Source: Vulcanococcus limneticus LL (lineage in GTDB: Bacteria; Cyanobacteriota; Cyanobacteriia; PCC-6307; Cyanobiaceae). From it: a DNA stretch of 64,000 bases. This document shows positions 9,832 to 24,274 of this stretch, piece after piece; the first letter of the stretch is position 1; every line of letters starts with the position of its first letter. Location of the stretch: the NCBI RefSeq assembly GCF_002252705.1, contig NZ_NQLA01000009.1, forward strand, positions 19,791 to 83,790, read 5' to 3'. Made by a program: the position numbers and the translations under genes. The notes below the pieces were generated by a model. It was not told the DNA's origin and did not search any database. It saw only the letters and a list, made by a program, of their open reading frames with translations.

Positions 9832-10101
9832 TCAGCCGCGGATGCCGAGCTTGGCGATCAGGGTGGTGTAGCGCTCCTCACTGTTGCTGCGCAGGTAGCT
9901 GAGCAGGCGCTTGCGGCGCCCGATCATCTTCAGCAGCCCCTGGCGGGAGGAGAAGTCGTGGATGTTCTTCTGCAGGTGACCACTGAGCTGGCTGATGCGC
10001 TCGCTCAGCATCGCCACCTGCACCTCAACGGAACCGGTGTCGGTGCCGTGGGTCTGGTGGGTGTTGATCAGTTCCTGCTTTTGGATGGTGTCGAGCGACA
10101 T
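9832..10101 (-). CDS. rpsO: 30S ribosomal protein S15
   Basis: S15 is a primary 16S rRNA-binding protein of the small subunit platform. The 89-residue product carries the conserved [20 protein letters not shown] and [23 protein letters not shown] stretches. The ATG at 10101 gives [12 protein letters not shown], matching the usual S15 start; an upstream in-frame start would add nine residues with no family resemblance. The 5' leader (10102-10174) holds an AT-rich patch, TAAGTTAGTT on the minus strand (10134-10143), which may be a -10 region. Confidence 0.97.
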   Translation of the reverse strand: MSLDTIQKQELINTHQTHGTDTGSVEVQVAMLSERISQLSGHLQKNIHDFSSRQGLLKMIGRRKRLLSYLRSNSEERYTTLIAKLGIRG

Positions 10102-10174
10102 GCGCGGCGTCTGGCCCTGACGGTGCAAACAACTAACTTACCGCCCCGTGGTCAGGCCCCCGCTGACGCCGGCC

Positions 10175-10834
10175 TCAGGCCGCCGTGCTCGACAGCCAGC
10201 GCAGCGATTCCCGCAGCCAGGCCTCGCCGTCCTCTGCGCCGGCCAGCCCCTGGCCGCCCACGGCCCGCAGGGCCCGGTTGATCTCCAGGGGCTCGTAGCC
10301 GAGGGCCGCCAGGGTGAGTTGCAGCTCCTCGCGGGTGGCCGCCGCCGGCAGGGCCTCGCCGTCGCCGCTGGCCTCCAGATCGGCCAGGGGATCCACCAGC
10401 TCCAGGCTGGCGCCGAAGCGCTCCTGCAGGCGGCTGCGCAGCTCCACCGACAGGCGCTCGGCGGTGCGCTTGCCCACCCCCGGCGCCCGGGCCAGCAGCC
10501 GCAGGTCCGCCTGCACGATCGCCCGCACCAGCTCCTCGGTGGTCAGGGTGGCCAGCAGTCCCAGGGCCATCTGGGGCCCCACGCCGCTCACAGCGACCAG
10601 CTCGCGGAACAGGTCGCGCTCGTGGCGCTCGCCGAAGCCATACAGGGTCCAGCCGTCCTCCCGGATCGCCTGATGCACGAACAGACTGAGTTCCGCCTCC
10701 CGATCCGGCAGCCGCTCCCACTGGCGGCGGCTCACCTGCACCTCGTAGCCCACCCCGTGGCACACCAGCAGCAGGCCGCAGCGGTTGGCCTGCTGCCAGT
10801 GCTCGGCCAGTCGCCCTTGCAGCCAGCCGATCAT
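10175..10834 (-). CDS. ruvA: Holliday junction DNA helicase subunit RuvA
   Basis: RuvA binds the four-way junction and recruits RuvB for branch migration. The 219-residue protein begins with the OB fold (MIGWLQGRL), continues through the helix-hairpin-helix pair (LVAVSGVGPQMALGLL, about 78-93, and ARAPGVGKRTAERLSVEL, about 111-128) and ends in the mobile domain III (LALGYEPLEINRAL-type). ATG at 10834 matches the family start; the frame is open further upstream but has no RuvA character. ruvB is not nearby. The divergent lipoprotein gene starts 30 bases away. Confidence 0.95.
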   Translation of the reverse strand: MIGWLQGRLAEHWQQANRCGLLLVCHGVGYEVQVSRRQWERLPDREAELSLFVHQAIREDGWTLYGFGERHERDLFRELVAVSGVGPQMALGLLATLTTEELVRAIVQADLRLLARAPGVGKRTAERLSVELRSRLQERFGASLELVDPLADLEASGDGEALPAAATREELQLTLAALGYEPLEINRALRAVGGQGLAGAEDGEAWLRESLRWLSSTAA

Positions 10835-10864
10835 GGAGGTCTGCCCACCCGTTGTCTGCGCCCC

Positions 10865-11350
10865 ATGCTGCCCGGTCCGCCCCGTCCCCGGCCTGCCCCA
10901 CCCCAGTTCCGCGGTCGTCCGCTGGCGGGGCTGCTGGCCCTGCTCCTGGCGGCCGTGCTGGGCCTGGGACTCGGCGGCTGCAACGCCATCGGCCAGCCGC
11001 CCCATGGGGTGCTGCTCTCGGCCTTGGCGCTGCAGATCGAGCTCACCCAGCGGGATATCGCCTCGGCCCTCAGCCTGGAGGCGGGCGGCGGCCCCAGCGT
11101 CAGCCGGGTGCGGGTAGAGGCCCAGGAGCCGGTGACCATCGGCGCCGCGCCGGGTCTACACCTGAGCGGCCGCTTCGACTGGCGCCTGCCGGGCGATCCG
11201 ATCCGGGTCGACAGCCCGTTCGAGCTCTACCTGCAGCGGGGTGAACGGGGCCAGAGCTGGCGCCTGGCCCGCCCGACCGGCAGCGGCGATGGCAGCCGCC
11301 AGGACTGGATCACCGACCCGTTGCCGCTGCGGGGCGAGGCCGCAGGCTGA
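10865..11350 (+). CDS. Predicted lipoprotein of unknown function
   Basis: A 161-residue protein with a Pro/Arg-rich N-terminus, a hydrophobic helix (about 20-37) and a lipobox LGLGGC with the modifiable Cys near residue 39. It is therefore probably anchored in a membrane on the periplasmic or lumen side. The mature part has beta-rich segments (TIGAAPGLHLSGRFDWRLPGDP) but no domain I recognise. ATG at 10865 is the first start that places the hydrophobic segment correctly. It converges on the DMT permease gene, whose stop lies inside its 3' end (41-base overlap). Confidence 0.7.
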   Translation: MLPGPPRPRPAPPQFRGRPLAGLLALLLAAVLGLGLGGCNAIGQPPHGVLLSALALQIELTQRDIASALSLEAGGGPSVSRVRVEAQEPVTIGAAPGLHLSGRFDWRLPGDPIRVDSPFELYLQRGERGQSWRLARPTGSGDGSRQDWITDPLPLRGEAAG

Positions 11351-12215
11351 GCAGGGTGGCGGCCAGCACCAGGGCTGCCCCGGCCACCGTCCAGCCGTCG
11401 AGGCCCTCGCCGAAGATCAGCCAGCCCCACAGTCCGGCGAAGGCCACCTGCACATAGCTGATGGCGGTGGCCTGGGCCGCCGGCAGGGCCGTGAGTCCGC
11501 GGGTGAGGGTCACCTGGCCCAGCTGGGTGAACAGGCCCACACCCACCAGCCACAGCAGCTCCAGGGGGGTGGGCAGCACCGGATCGAGGGCCACCAGCGG
11601 CAGGCTCATCGGCAGGGCCACCAGCGGGAAATAGAACACGATCACCAGCGGATGCTCGCTGCTGCCGAGGGAGCGCACGCTCACGTAGGCCAGGGCGGTG
11701 AACAGCGCCCCGCCGATGGCGATCAGCACCGCCACCGGCGGCAGGGCCGTGGCCCCCTGCAGCAGGCCCGCCGGCTGGGCCACCAGCAGCACGCCGCTCC
11801 AGCCCAGCAGCATCGCCAGCAGCACCCGCCGCCCGATCCGTTCGCCCAGCATCAGCCAGGCCAGCAGGGCCGTGATCGTGGGGTAGAGGTATTGCAGCAC
11901 CGTGGCGGAGGCCAGCGGCAGCAGGGCCAGCGCGGCGTAGACGCAGAGCAGGGCCACGGTGCCGATGGCGCCCCGCAGGATCAGCAGCCCGCGGCGCTGC
12001 CCCCAGGGATCCACGCCGGCCCGCTGCAGCAGCCACCAGCTCAGGGCCACGCTCACGATCGCCCGGGCCAGCACCACCTCGGCGGCGGGGATGCGCCCCC
12101 CCACCTGCTTGACGCACACCCCCATCAGGCTGAACGCCAGGGCGCTGGCCAGCATGGCGAGCACTGGCCGGCCCGGGGGGATCGCAGGCGCGGCGGTGGG
12201 GGCGGGGTCCGTCAC
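11310..12215 (-). CDS. EamA/DMT-superfamily permease
   Basis: A ten-helix membrane protein of the drug/metabolite transporter superfamily, with two EamA repeats of about 130 residues (first from MLASALAFSLMGVCVKQVGG, second from LIAIGGALFTALAYVSVRSLG). Substrates of such permeases are varied (amino acids, nucleotides, other metabolites) and cannot be read from the sequence. The GTG start at 12215 overlaps the stop of the MscS gene in a 4-base GTGA, suggesting translational coupling. An internal ATG near 12167 would remove the Pro/Ala-rich first 16 residues. Length 301, normal. Confidence 0.85.
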   Translation of the reverse strand: MTDPAPTAAPAIPPGRPVLAMLASALAFSLMGVCVKQVGGRIPAAEVVLARAIVSVALSWWLLQRAGVDPWGQRRGLLILRGAIGTVALLCVYAALALLPLASATVLQYLYPTITALLAWLMLGERIGRRVLLAMLLGWSGVLLVAQPAGLLQGATALPPVAVLIAIGGALFTALAYVSVRSLGSSEHPLVIVFYFPLVALPMSLPLVALDPVLPTPLELLWLVGVGLFTQLGQVTLTRGLTALPAAQATAISYVQVAFAGLWGWLIFGEGLDGWTVAGAALVLAATLLSLRPRPAAATGR

Positions 12216-14422
12216 CGGTGGCGCTGGATCTCGATGGCGGTGGTGAAGGGGATCTCGATCCCCTCGCTGCCCAGGCTGGCCACCAGGTCGCGGTTGAGCC
12301 GGTCGATGCCGTCCTTGAACAGGGCCAGGGAGCCGTGGCTGGAGTGGAGGCGGACCACCACGTCGTAGCTGAACTCCGAGATCGCCATCAGTCGGCAGCA
12401 CTGCAGGGCGAAGTGCGGATCCCGGTGCACCACGCCGCTGATCAGTACGGGGAGCTGACGCAACTGCTCGACCGTCGTGTCGTGGCTGACGCCGATCCTC
12501 AGCGTGGAGTGGCGCACCTGATCCACCAGCTGCTGCAGCCTGAGCAGCAGCGCCTCCCGCACCGCCAGATAGGCAGGCCAGTCGTTCAGGGTCACGTGGG
12601 CCACGCCGATCAGCGTGAGCTGGTCGGACTGGATCTGCTCAATGCTCACCAGGGGCTCGATCAGCTCGGACACCGACTGCACGTGTTCGCGCACCAGTTG
12701 CAGCAGGTCGACCACCTGCTCTGGGGAGAGCTGGTTATCGATCGTGAGGCGCACCTCCAGCGTCTGCACCGGTAGGTCGCCGCCATCGGCGCTGCGGCGC
12801 GAATAGTTCACGATCGTCTCCTCATCGGCGATCGCGTTGGGGATCGTGATGCGGCTCTCCAGGGTCTGCAGCTCCAGCGAGCGCAGGCCGATCTTGGTCA
12901 CGAAGCCCAGGTTGCTGCCGATGCGGCAGAACTCCCCCACCCGGAGGGGCCGGTCGGTCTGGATCGAGAGGCCGGCAAACAGGTTGCCCAGCAGCTTGGA
13001 GGCCCCCAGACCGATGGCCAGGCCAGGCACCGCCGAGAAGGCCAGCACGGTGGTGGTGGGCAGCCCCAGCACGATCAGCAGCCGGTAGATCAGCACCACG
13101 GCCACGAATCCGCCCAGCACCCGACACACCGGCATCACCAGATTGCTCACCCGCCGCAGCTGCAGCTCCGAGCCGCCGCCCCGCAGCCGCACCAGCCACT
13201 GGGAAGCCGAGCGGCCCAGGGCCTCAAACAGGAAGAATAAGAAGCAACTGGCCGCTATGAAATAACAGATGTAAAAGAAGAACGTCACAATCACCAGCGG
13301 CACGCCGGTGATATTCACCAGGCGGTCGATGAACACATCCGCCAGCCGGGTGATCGGCATCACCGGCAGGGTGAGCAGCACCCGATACCAGGCCAGGTTG
13401 TCCTGGTGCCAGGAGCGGCGCTCCTGCTCTTCGTGGCTCTGCCAGTAGCGGTAGGTGTGTAGCAAGCACCGGAAGATCGCTAGCAGCAGCCAGCCGTAGA
13501 GCGCCAGGGTGAGCGTGGTGATGGCGATCTGGAACAGCGTCTGCCCGTAGAGGGAGAGTTCCAGGCCCCGCCGCACGCCAGGCGGCAGCCGCAGATACCA
13601 CTTGGGCGGCACCAGGTCCCCCGGGGTAGTGCTGTAGATCCGATAGAAATCCGGGCTGGCGAAGGGTTGATCCAGCACCGGGTCCTGGCTGATCTCCGCA
13701 TACATCCGGCCGATCTGGCCCACCGTATGCCGCGAGAACCGGAACCCTGCCGCGCCGTGATCGGCGCCTGGCTCGCTGCTGAGCGTGATGGCCGTCTCCG
13801 GCAGGGTCCAGCTCTCGCTGGCCTTGCTGCGCTGGCTGTTGAGGACCTTGAACTCGGCGAGATCGGGGATTTGCAGCGGGGTGGTGCTGCGGGTGAACAC
13901 GTAATCCAGAACCTGCTTGAGCTGGATCGCGGCCTCCTTGGCCATGTCGTCGCGCACGCTCTCGGGGAACGCACTCCCATCCAGCGCCCGCACCGCCAGC
14001 GCGAACAGTTTCTGGGTTTCCGCGATCTGCCGCTGCGCCGCGGGGCCCCAGAACCAGCCCGGATCCCCCTGCGGCTGGCGGGTGGCGCTGCCCAGCTCCC
14101 GGTCCACCCGCGCCATCACCGCATAGAAATTGAGCAGCGTCTCCCGCGGGCTCTCCCCCACCACCTGGCCCAGGGGTGCATCGCTCCAGCGGGCGGCGGC
14201 CTGGAGCAGCTCGGGATAGAAGGGCTGCGCGCTGATCGGGATGGTGCGCTCGCCACCGACGACCAGGGCCGGCGTCCGCGCCACCGCCAGGGCGCCCTGC
14301 CAGGGCCCCAGCACGGCGAGCAGCACCCCGAACAGGCTCCCCAGCAGGACATGCCGCCAGCGCCGGCCGCCCCGCCCCCCGCTTCTGTTCTTCACCCGCT
14401 CGCCCCGGCTGCCTGCGCGCAT
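12212..14422 (-). CDS. MscS-family mechanosensitive channel with large N-terminal region
   Basis: A 736-residue protein. The first 45 residues resemble a basic signal region with one hydrophobic helix. A roughly 250-residue soluble region, probably periplasmic, follows, then several membrane helices (about 300-430). The MscS core has the pore helix VLAFSAVPGLAIGLGASKLLGNLFAGL (Gly/Ala-rich, about 475-501) and the beta domain starting PLRVGEFCRIGSNLGFV. Such channels release solutes under membrane tension or act as regulated ion channels. ATG at 14422 is chosen; the frame is open further upstream, but that part overlaps dnaG and lacks protein character. The downstream permease gene is coupled by a GTGA overlap. 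Confidence 0.88.
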   Translation of the reverse strand: MRAGSRGERVKNRSGGRGGRRWRHVLLGSLFGVLLAVLGPWQGALAVARTPALVVGGERTIPISAQPFYPELLQAAARWSDAPLGQVVGESPRETLLNFYAVMARVDRELGSATRQPQGDPGWFWGPAAQRQIAETQKLFALAVRALDGSAFPESVRDDMAKEAAIQLKQVLDYVFTRSTTPLQIPDLAEFKVLNSQRSKASESWTLPETAITLSSEPGADHGAAGFRFSRHTVGQIGRMYAEISQDPVLDQPFASPDFYRIYSTTPGDLVPPKWYLRLPPGVRRGLELSLYGQTLFQIAITTLTLALYGWLLLAIFRCLLHTYRYWQSHEEQERRSWHQDNLAWYRVLLTLPVMPITRLADVFIDRLVNITGVPLVIVTFFFYICYFIAASCFLFFLFEALGRSASQWLVRLRGGGSELQLRRVSNLVMPVCRVLGGFVAVVLIYRLLIVLGLPTTTVLAFSAVPGLAIGLGASKLLGNLFAGLSIQTDRPLRVGEFCRIGSNLGFVTKIGLRSLELQTLESRITIPNAIADEETIVNYSRRSADGGDLPVQTLEVRLTIDNQLSPEQVVDLLQLVREHVQSVSELIEPLVSIEQIQSDQLTLIGVAHVTLNDWPAYLAVREALLLRLQQLVDQVRHSTLRIGVSHDTTVEQLRQLPVLISGVVHRDPHFALQCCRLMAISEFSYDVVVRLHSSHGSLALFKDGIDRLNRDLVASLGSEGIEIPFTTAIEIQRHR

Positions 14423-14519
14423 GCTGACAGTGATGCCGCAGCCCCTGGCCCAGCGCCTGCGGGTCCCACCGCAGCGCGTGCCCGTCAGAATCAGGGCGGC
14501 TCCCGCCGCTGCCTCCCCC

Positions 14520-16676
14520 TTGAGCCTGCCCCGCCTCCACCCCCGCACGATCGAGGCCGTCAAGGAGCGGGCCGACATCGTCGACGTGGTGGGTGAGCAC
14601 GTGGTGCTCAAGAAAAAGGGGCGCGAGTTCGTGGGGATCTGCCCCTTCCACGACGACAAATCCCCGTCGATGACGGTGTCGCCGGCCAAGCAGTTCTATT
14701 ACTGCTTCTCCTGCGGAGCCGGTGGCAACGCCATCAAGTTTCTGATGGAGCTGCAGCGCAACAGCTTCAGCGATGTGGTGCTGGAGCTGGCGCGCAAATA
14801 CCAGCTGCCGATCGAGACCCTTGAAGGTCCCCAGCAGGAGCGGCTGCGCCAGCAGCTCTCGCGGCGCGAGCAGCTGATGAAGGCCCTGGCCCTGGCGGCC
14901 GGCTGGTTCCGCGCCCAGCTGCGCAGCCCCGAGGGGGCCGCCGCCCTGGCCTACCTCAAGCAGAAGCGCGGCCTGAGCGAGGCCACGCTCGAGGGCTTCG
15001 GCCTGGGCTATGCCCCCGAGCGCTGGGATGGCCTGCTCAGCCATCTGCAGCAGGTGGAGGGCCTGGCGCCGGAGCTGCTGGAGGCCGCCGGCCTGGTGGT
15101 GCCCCGCAAGGGCGGCAGTTCCCAGGACAGCCGTGGCTTCTACGACCGCTTCCGCCACCGGGTGATGGTGCCGATCGCCGATCGCCAGGGGCGGATCATC
15201 GGCTTCGGCGGCCGCAGCCTCGATGGCGGTGAGCCCAAGTATCTGAACTCTCCGGAAACGGAGGTGTTCGAGAAGGGCAAGCACCTGTTCGGCCTCGACA
15301 AGGCCGTGAATGCCATCCGCAAGGACGACCGGGCCGTGGTGGTGGAGGGCTACTTCGATGTGATTGCCCTGCACGCCGCCGGCATCACCAACGCGGTGGC
15401 AGCCCTGGGCACGGCCCTCAGCAGCCAGCAGATCACCCAGCTGTGCCGTTGCTGCGACAGCAAGCGCCTGATCCTCAACTTCGACACCGACGGTGCCGGC
15501 GTGCGCGCCGCCCAGCGCGCCATCGGCGAGGTGGAGCAGCTGGCGCTGCAGGGCCAGCTGGAGCTGCGGGTGCTGCACCTGCCTGCCGGCAAGGATCCGG
15601 ATGAGTTCCTCCAGGACCACGGCGCCGGCGATTACCGCTCGCTGCTGGATCAGGCACCGCTCTGGCTCGACTGGCAGATCGAGCAGGTGCTCGAGGGCCG
15701 CGACCTGGCCCGCTCCGACGACTTCCAGCAGGCCGTCAGCGCCCTGGTGGCGCTGCTGGGCAAGCTGCCCCAGAGCGCCGTGCGCTCCCGCTACCTGCAG
15801 CAGGTGGCCGAGCGCCTGTCCGGTGGCCAGGCCCGGCTGGCGATCCAGCTGGAGGACGACCTGCGCCAGCAGGTAAAGGGTCAGCGCTGGCATGGCCGTT
15901 CCCAGAAGTGGGAGCAGCCCGGCGAGGCGGGGCTCAGGGAGCGGGCCGAGGCGGAACTGCTGCGGCTCTACCTGCACTGCCCCGGCCACCGCGGCGCCAT
16001 CCGCGCCGAGCTGCGCCGCCGCGAGCTCGACGACTTCGCCCTCTCCCACCATCGGCGCCTGTGGGCCGCCATCGGCACCCTGGAGGAGGGCAACCTGGGG
16101 GTGGGCCGGCTGGAGGCGGTGAACCGGGGCCTGGATCCGGGCCACGAGCTGGCGGATCTGGATCTGCCCCGGCTGTTGGGCGAGCAGCTGGTGGTGGAGC
16201 AGAGCGAGCTGCTCAACCGGCTGACGCCGCTGCTGGAGCCCAATGAGGTGCAGCGCCTGGCCCTGGCCCAGCCCCTGCTGCAGCTGCGCGGCGCCACGGC
16301 CTGCCTGGAGCGCCAGCGCAGCCTGAAGCGCTGCCGCCACCTGTTGGATGCCTGGCGGGCCCAGAACCTGGAGACGCTGGAGCGCTGCATCGCCCGGCTG
16401 CTACGGGAGCCTGCCGTCGCCGATGGGGCCGAGGCGGGTGCCGGCGGGCCCAGTGGCGGGCTGGTGCATGCCGGCCTCGACATGGAGACGCGCATCGAGG
16501 CGATGTTCATTGAACTCAATGGCGATGCCCTCAAGTTCCAGGAGCTCTATTACAACGAGCGCAAGCACATCACCCATCTCGATGCGCAGCGGCGCACCAG
16601 CTACGAGGAGGTGAGCCGTCCTGCTGCCGCTGGGGTTGCCGCTCCGGCAGACGGGCTGGAATCTCTTACGGCCTGA
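14520..16676 (+). CDS. dnaG: DNA primase
   Basis: DnaG makes RNA primers at the replication fork. The zinc-binding domain (CPFHDDKSPSMTV, then YYCFSCGAGGNAIKFL, about residues 39-75), the primase core and the Toprim domain (VVEGYFDVIALHAAG about 273-287; FDTDGAG about 321-327) are complete. A C-terminal helicase-binding-like region follows. TTG at 14520 gives (M)SLPRLHPRTIEAVKERADIV, the normal cyanobacterial start. The ATG at 14421 in the same frame would add 33 Pro/Arg-rich residues. The divergent mscS start is 97 bases away. Confidence 0.95.
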   Translation: MSLPRLHPRTIEAVKERADIVDVVGEHVVLKKKGREFVGICPFHDDKSPSMTVSPAKQFYYCFSCGAGGNAIKFLMELQRNSFSDVVLELARKYQLPIETLEGPQQERLRQQLSRREQLMKALALAAGWFRAQLRSPEGAAALAYLKQKRGLSEATLEGFGLGYAPERWDGLLSHLQQVEGLAPELLEAAGLVVPRKGGSSQDSRGFYDRFRHRVMVPIADRQGRIIGFGGRSLDGGEPKYLNSPETEVFEKGKHLFGLDKAVNAIRKDDRAVVVEGYFDVIALHAAGITNAVAALGTALSSQQITQLCRCCDSKRLILNFDTDGAGVRAAQRAIGEVEQLALQGQLELRVLHLPAGKDPDEFLQDHGAGDYRSLLDQAPLWLDWQIEQVLEGRDLARSDDFQQAVSALVALLGKLPQSAVRSRYLQQVAERLSGGQARLAIQLEDDLRQQVKGQRWHGRSQKWEQPGEAGLRERAEAELLRLYLHCPGHRGAIRAELRRRELDDFALSHHRRLWAAIGTLEEGNLGVGRLEAVNRGLDPGHELADLDLPRLLGEQLVVEQSELLNRLTPLLEPNEVQRLALAQPLLQLRGATACLERQRSLKRCRHLLDAWRAQNLETLERCIARLLREPAVADGAEAGAGGPSGGLVHAGLDMETRIEAMFIELNGDALKFQELYYNERKHITHLDAQRRTSYEEVSRPAAAGVAAPADGLESLTA

Positions 16677-16732
16677 CGACTTTGAACTCTCCCGCGGCAA
16701 TCCCTCAGGGCACCTGCGGCTGGGGACAACGG

Positions 16733-16760
16733 CTGACATCGGCGTGCGAGTCCCTAGGGT
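16733..16760 (+). promoter_or_regulatory. Weak promoter candidate before the REC/HD-GYP gene
   Basis: CTGACA (16733-16738) and TAGGGT (16755-16760) are separated by 16 bases and lie 28 bases before the ATG at 16789. It is the best sigma-70-like pair in the 112-base gap after dnaG, but the match is modest. Confidence 0.3.
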
Positions 16761-16788
16761 TGGGCGGGCCAACGGTGTGAGGCATTCC

Positions 16789-17952
16789 ATGACGCAGGGA
16801 CTGGCTGCCGGCAATCGCCCCACGGTTCTCGCGGTTGACGACACCCCGGAAAACCTCGACCTGATGTCTGGGCTGCTACAGGATCGCTACCGGGTCAAGG
16901 TGGCGATCAGTGGCGAGAAGGCCCTGCAGATTGCCCGCTCCGACGATCCCCCCGATCTGATCCTGCTCGACATCATGATGCCGGGTCTCTCCGGCTACGA
17001 GGTGTGTGCACAGCTCAAGCAGGACCCCGCTACTCGCGCAATTCCGATCATTTTCCTCACGGCCATGACGGCCACTGAAGATGAGACCAAGGGTCTGGAA
17101 ATGGGGGCTGTGGATTTCATCACCAAGCCCGTTAATCCACCGATCGTGCTGGCCCGGGTGGCCACCCATCTGCAGCTCAAGGCCGCCACCGATTTCCTTC
17201 GCGATCAAAATAGCTATCTTGAAGCGGAGGTGAAGCGCCGCGGCCAGGAACTCGCCGCCATCCAGGACGTGACGATCCAGGCGATGGCCGGCCTGGCCGA
17301 AACCCGTGACGCTGACACCGGCAACCACATCCGCCGCACCCAGCACTACGTGAAGGCGCTGGCGCAGCAGCTGCGGGACCACCCCCGCTTTCGCGAGGCC
17401 CTCAATGACCACGCCATTGATCTGCTGTTCCGATCTGCACCCCTGCATGACATCGGCAAGGTGGGCATCCCCGACCGCATCCTGCTCAAGCCAGGCCGCC
17501 TGACCCCGGAGGAATTCGAGATCATGAAGACCCACACCACCCTGGGGCGTGATGCGATCGCCACGGCTGAGCGCCAGCTCGGTCTGGAGGTTGGATTCCT
17601 GAAATCTGCCAAGGAGATCGCCTACAGCCACCAGGAGAAGTGGGACGGCAGCGGCTACCCCGAGGGCCTGGCCGGTGATGCCATTCCCCTCTCCGCCAGG
17701 CTGATGGCCCTGGCCGATGTCTACGACGCCCTGATCAGCCGGAGGGTCTACAAGGAGCCGATGGGCCACGAGCAGGCGCTGGACATCATTCGCCAGGGCA
17801 GTGGCAGCCACTTCGACCCCGACATCGTGGAGGCGTTTCTGGCCATCCACGAGCAGCTGCACGCCATCGCCGTCCGCTTTTCCGACAGCGACGCCGATCT
17901 GCGGCACAAAGCTGAGCAGATCACCATGATGACGGGAGCCCCCCAGCCCTAG
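16789..17952 (+). CDS. Response regulator with HD-GYP cyclic-di-GMP phosphodiesterase domain
   Basis: An RpfG-type protein of 387 residues. The receiver domain occupies about 8-125 (VDDTPENLDL; phosphoacceptor Asp in LLDIMMPG near 61; FLTAMTA; ITKPV). A short coiled linker leads to an HD-GYP domain with LHDIGKVGIPD (about 221-231) and HQEKWDGSGYP (about 280-290), the metal ligands and the GYP motif expected of an active phosphodiesterase. It is followed 14 bases later by a membrane GAF sensor, then a hybrid kinase, all on the + strand, so the kinase's phosphorelay probably ends on this receiver. ATG at 16789 gives a clean N-terminus. Confidence 0.93.
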   Translation: MTQGLAAGNRPTVLAVDDTPENLDLMSGLLQDRYRVKVAISGEKALQIARSDDPPDLILLDIMMPGLSGYEVCAQLKQDPATRAIPIIFLTAMTATEDETKGLEMGAVDFITKPVNPPIVLARVATHLQLKAATDFLRDQNSYLEAEVKRRGQELAAIQDVTIQAMAGLAETRDADTGNHIRRTQHYVKALAQQLRDHPRFREALNDHAIDLLFRSAPLHDIGKVGIPDRILLKPGRLTPEEFEIMKTHTTLGRDAIATAERQLGLEVGFLKSAKEIAYSHQEKWDGSGYPEGLAGDAIPLSARLMALADVYDALISRRVYKEPMGHEQALDIIRQGSGSHFDPDIVEAFLAIHEQLHAIAVRFSDSDADLRHKAEQITMMTGAPQP

Positions 17953-17966
17953 GAGCGAGCTCCGCC

Positions 17967-19285
17967 ATGCGGATCAGGGCCGCCAACGCGCTGATCACGG
18001 CCTTCTACCTGACGCTTGCGGTGGCCAGTGGCATGGCCTTGCGGCGCTTCGATCAGGAACGCCTTGAGGAGACGGTGGCCTACAGCAGCCGGATCCGGGC
18101 CACTGACCAGGTGGCGCGCTTCCTGGCGGGATCCAAGCAGCTCACCAGCAGCGTGCAGAGTTATGCCGCCACGGGCGATCCCGCCTTCGCCCAGGCCTAC
18201 TGGCGTGAGGTGGAGGTGACCCGCAGCCGGGATCGGGCCGCCGAGGACCTGGCGGCTCTGGGGCTCACCCCGGCCGAAGAGGCGCTGATCAGGCAGGCCA
18301 AGGCCAACTCCGATGCCCTGATCGCCGTGGAGTCCAGGGCGATCGATGCGGCGCGTGGCGGCGATCAGCCCCGCGCCCTGGGGCTGGTGTTCGGCCCCGC
18401 CTACCAGAGGGCCCTGCGGGGCATCTACGGCCCAAGCCACCAGCTGCAGCAGCAGCTGCAACGCCGTCTCCAGGCCGTTCTCGAGCAGAACCGCCGCAGC
18501 GCTGCCCGCTGGTGGCGCCTCTGTCTCGCCCTGGCCCTGCTCAACCTGCTGCTGGTGGTGGTGGTGCTGGTGGCGGTGTATCCACACTTCCTGGGCCGCC
18601 CGCTGCTGCGGCTCAACCAGCGGGTCCTGGCTCTTTTGGCAGGGGGCCAGCCCGCTCCCCTGGACCTCGGCCATGCCGCCACGGAAGTCCGCGAGCTGGC
18701 CGCCTCGCTGGAGGCCTATCAGGCCATGGCCGACCAGATGGGCCGCGACCAGTGGGCCAAGGCCCAGCAGGTGCGGATCACCGCGGCCCTGCAGCGGCTG
18801 CACGATCCGGCCGCCCTGGCCCGCTGCTTCCTGGGGGAGCTGGCGCCTCTGCTGGACCTGGCCTCGGCCACCTTCTATCTGCGGGATCCCGGTGCCGAGC
18901 ACCTGCATCTGGTGGGCTCCTATGCCCTGGCCGACCCGGCGACGGTGCCGCAACGGATCCAGTTCGGCGAGGGGCTGGTGGGGGAGGTGGCGCGCCAGGG
19001 CCAACCCATCCAGCTGGAGAATCCACCGTCCCGCTACCTGGCGATCGTCAGCGGCACCGGTGCCGCGCCGGCCGCCCTGGTGCTGGTGCTTCCCGTGGGT
19101 AGCTCGGAGCAGCTGCTGGCGGTGATCGAGCTGGCGGTCCTGCATCCGCTGGCCCCCCACCAACACCACCTGCTCACGGATCTGCTGCCCCTGCTGGCCC
19201 TGGCCCTGGAAGCCCTGCCGCCGGCGACGCTGCATCCGCCCCAGCCCCAGATGGCTACCACCACGACCTCCACGGCCGCGTCGTC

Positions 19286-19289
<4 letters not shown>
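17967..19289 (+). CDS. Membrane sensor with GAF domain and no output domain
   Basis: A 440-residue protein: membrane helix at 5-27, extracytoplasmic four-helix-type region to about 180, second membrane helix about 180-205, HAMP-like linker, GAF domain (about 265-415) and a Thr/Ser-rich tail. There is no kinase, cyclase, receiver or methyl-accepting module. Its plan and GAF sequence (FGEGLVGEVARQGQPIQLENPP) closely parallel the N-terminal third of the kinase encoded next (LGQGLVGQCALERQPILLSDPP), so the two look like paralogues. The stop overlaps the kinase start in ATGA (19286-19289). It may be a partner or signal-modifying subunit of that kinase; this is inference. Confidence 0.8.

Positions 19290-24270
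<4,981 letters not shown>

Positions 24271-24274
<4 letters not shown>

Noticed and set aside
14241..14519. dnaG starting upstream at 14241 or at ATG 14421
   Set aside because: These residues are Pro/Arg-rich, unlike any primase, and overlap the mscS start. TTG at 14520 gives the normal primase N-terminus.
13224..16340. A 1038-residue minus-strand frame covering dnaG and part of mscS
   Set aside because: Its sequence is Leu/Gln/Ala/Gly/His-rich with no recognisable domain and lies opposite dnaG. The true mscS frame is a different one.
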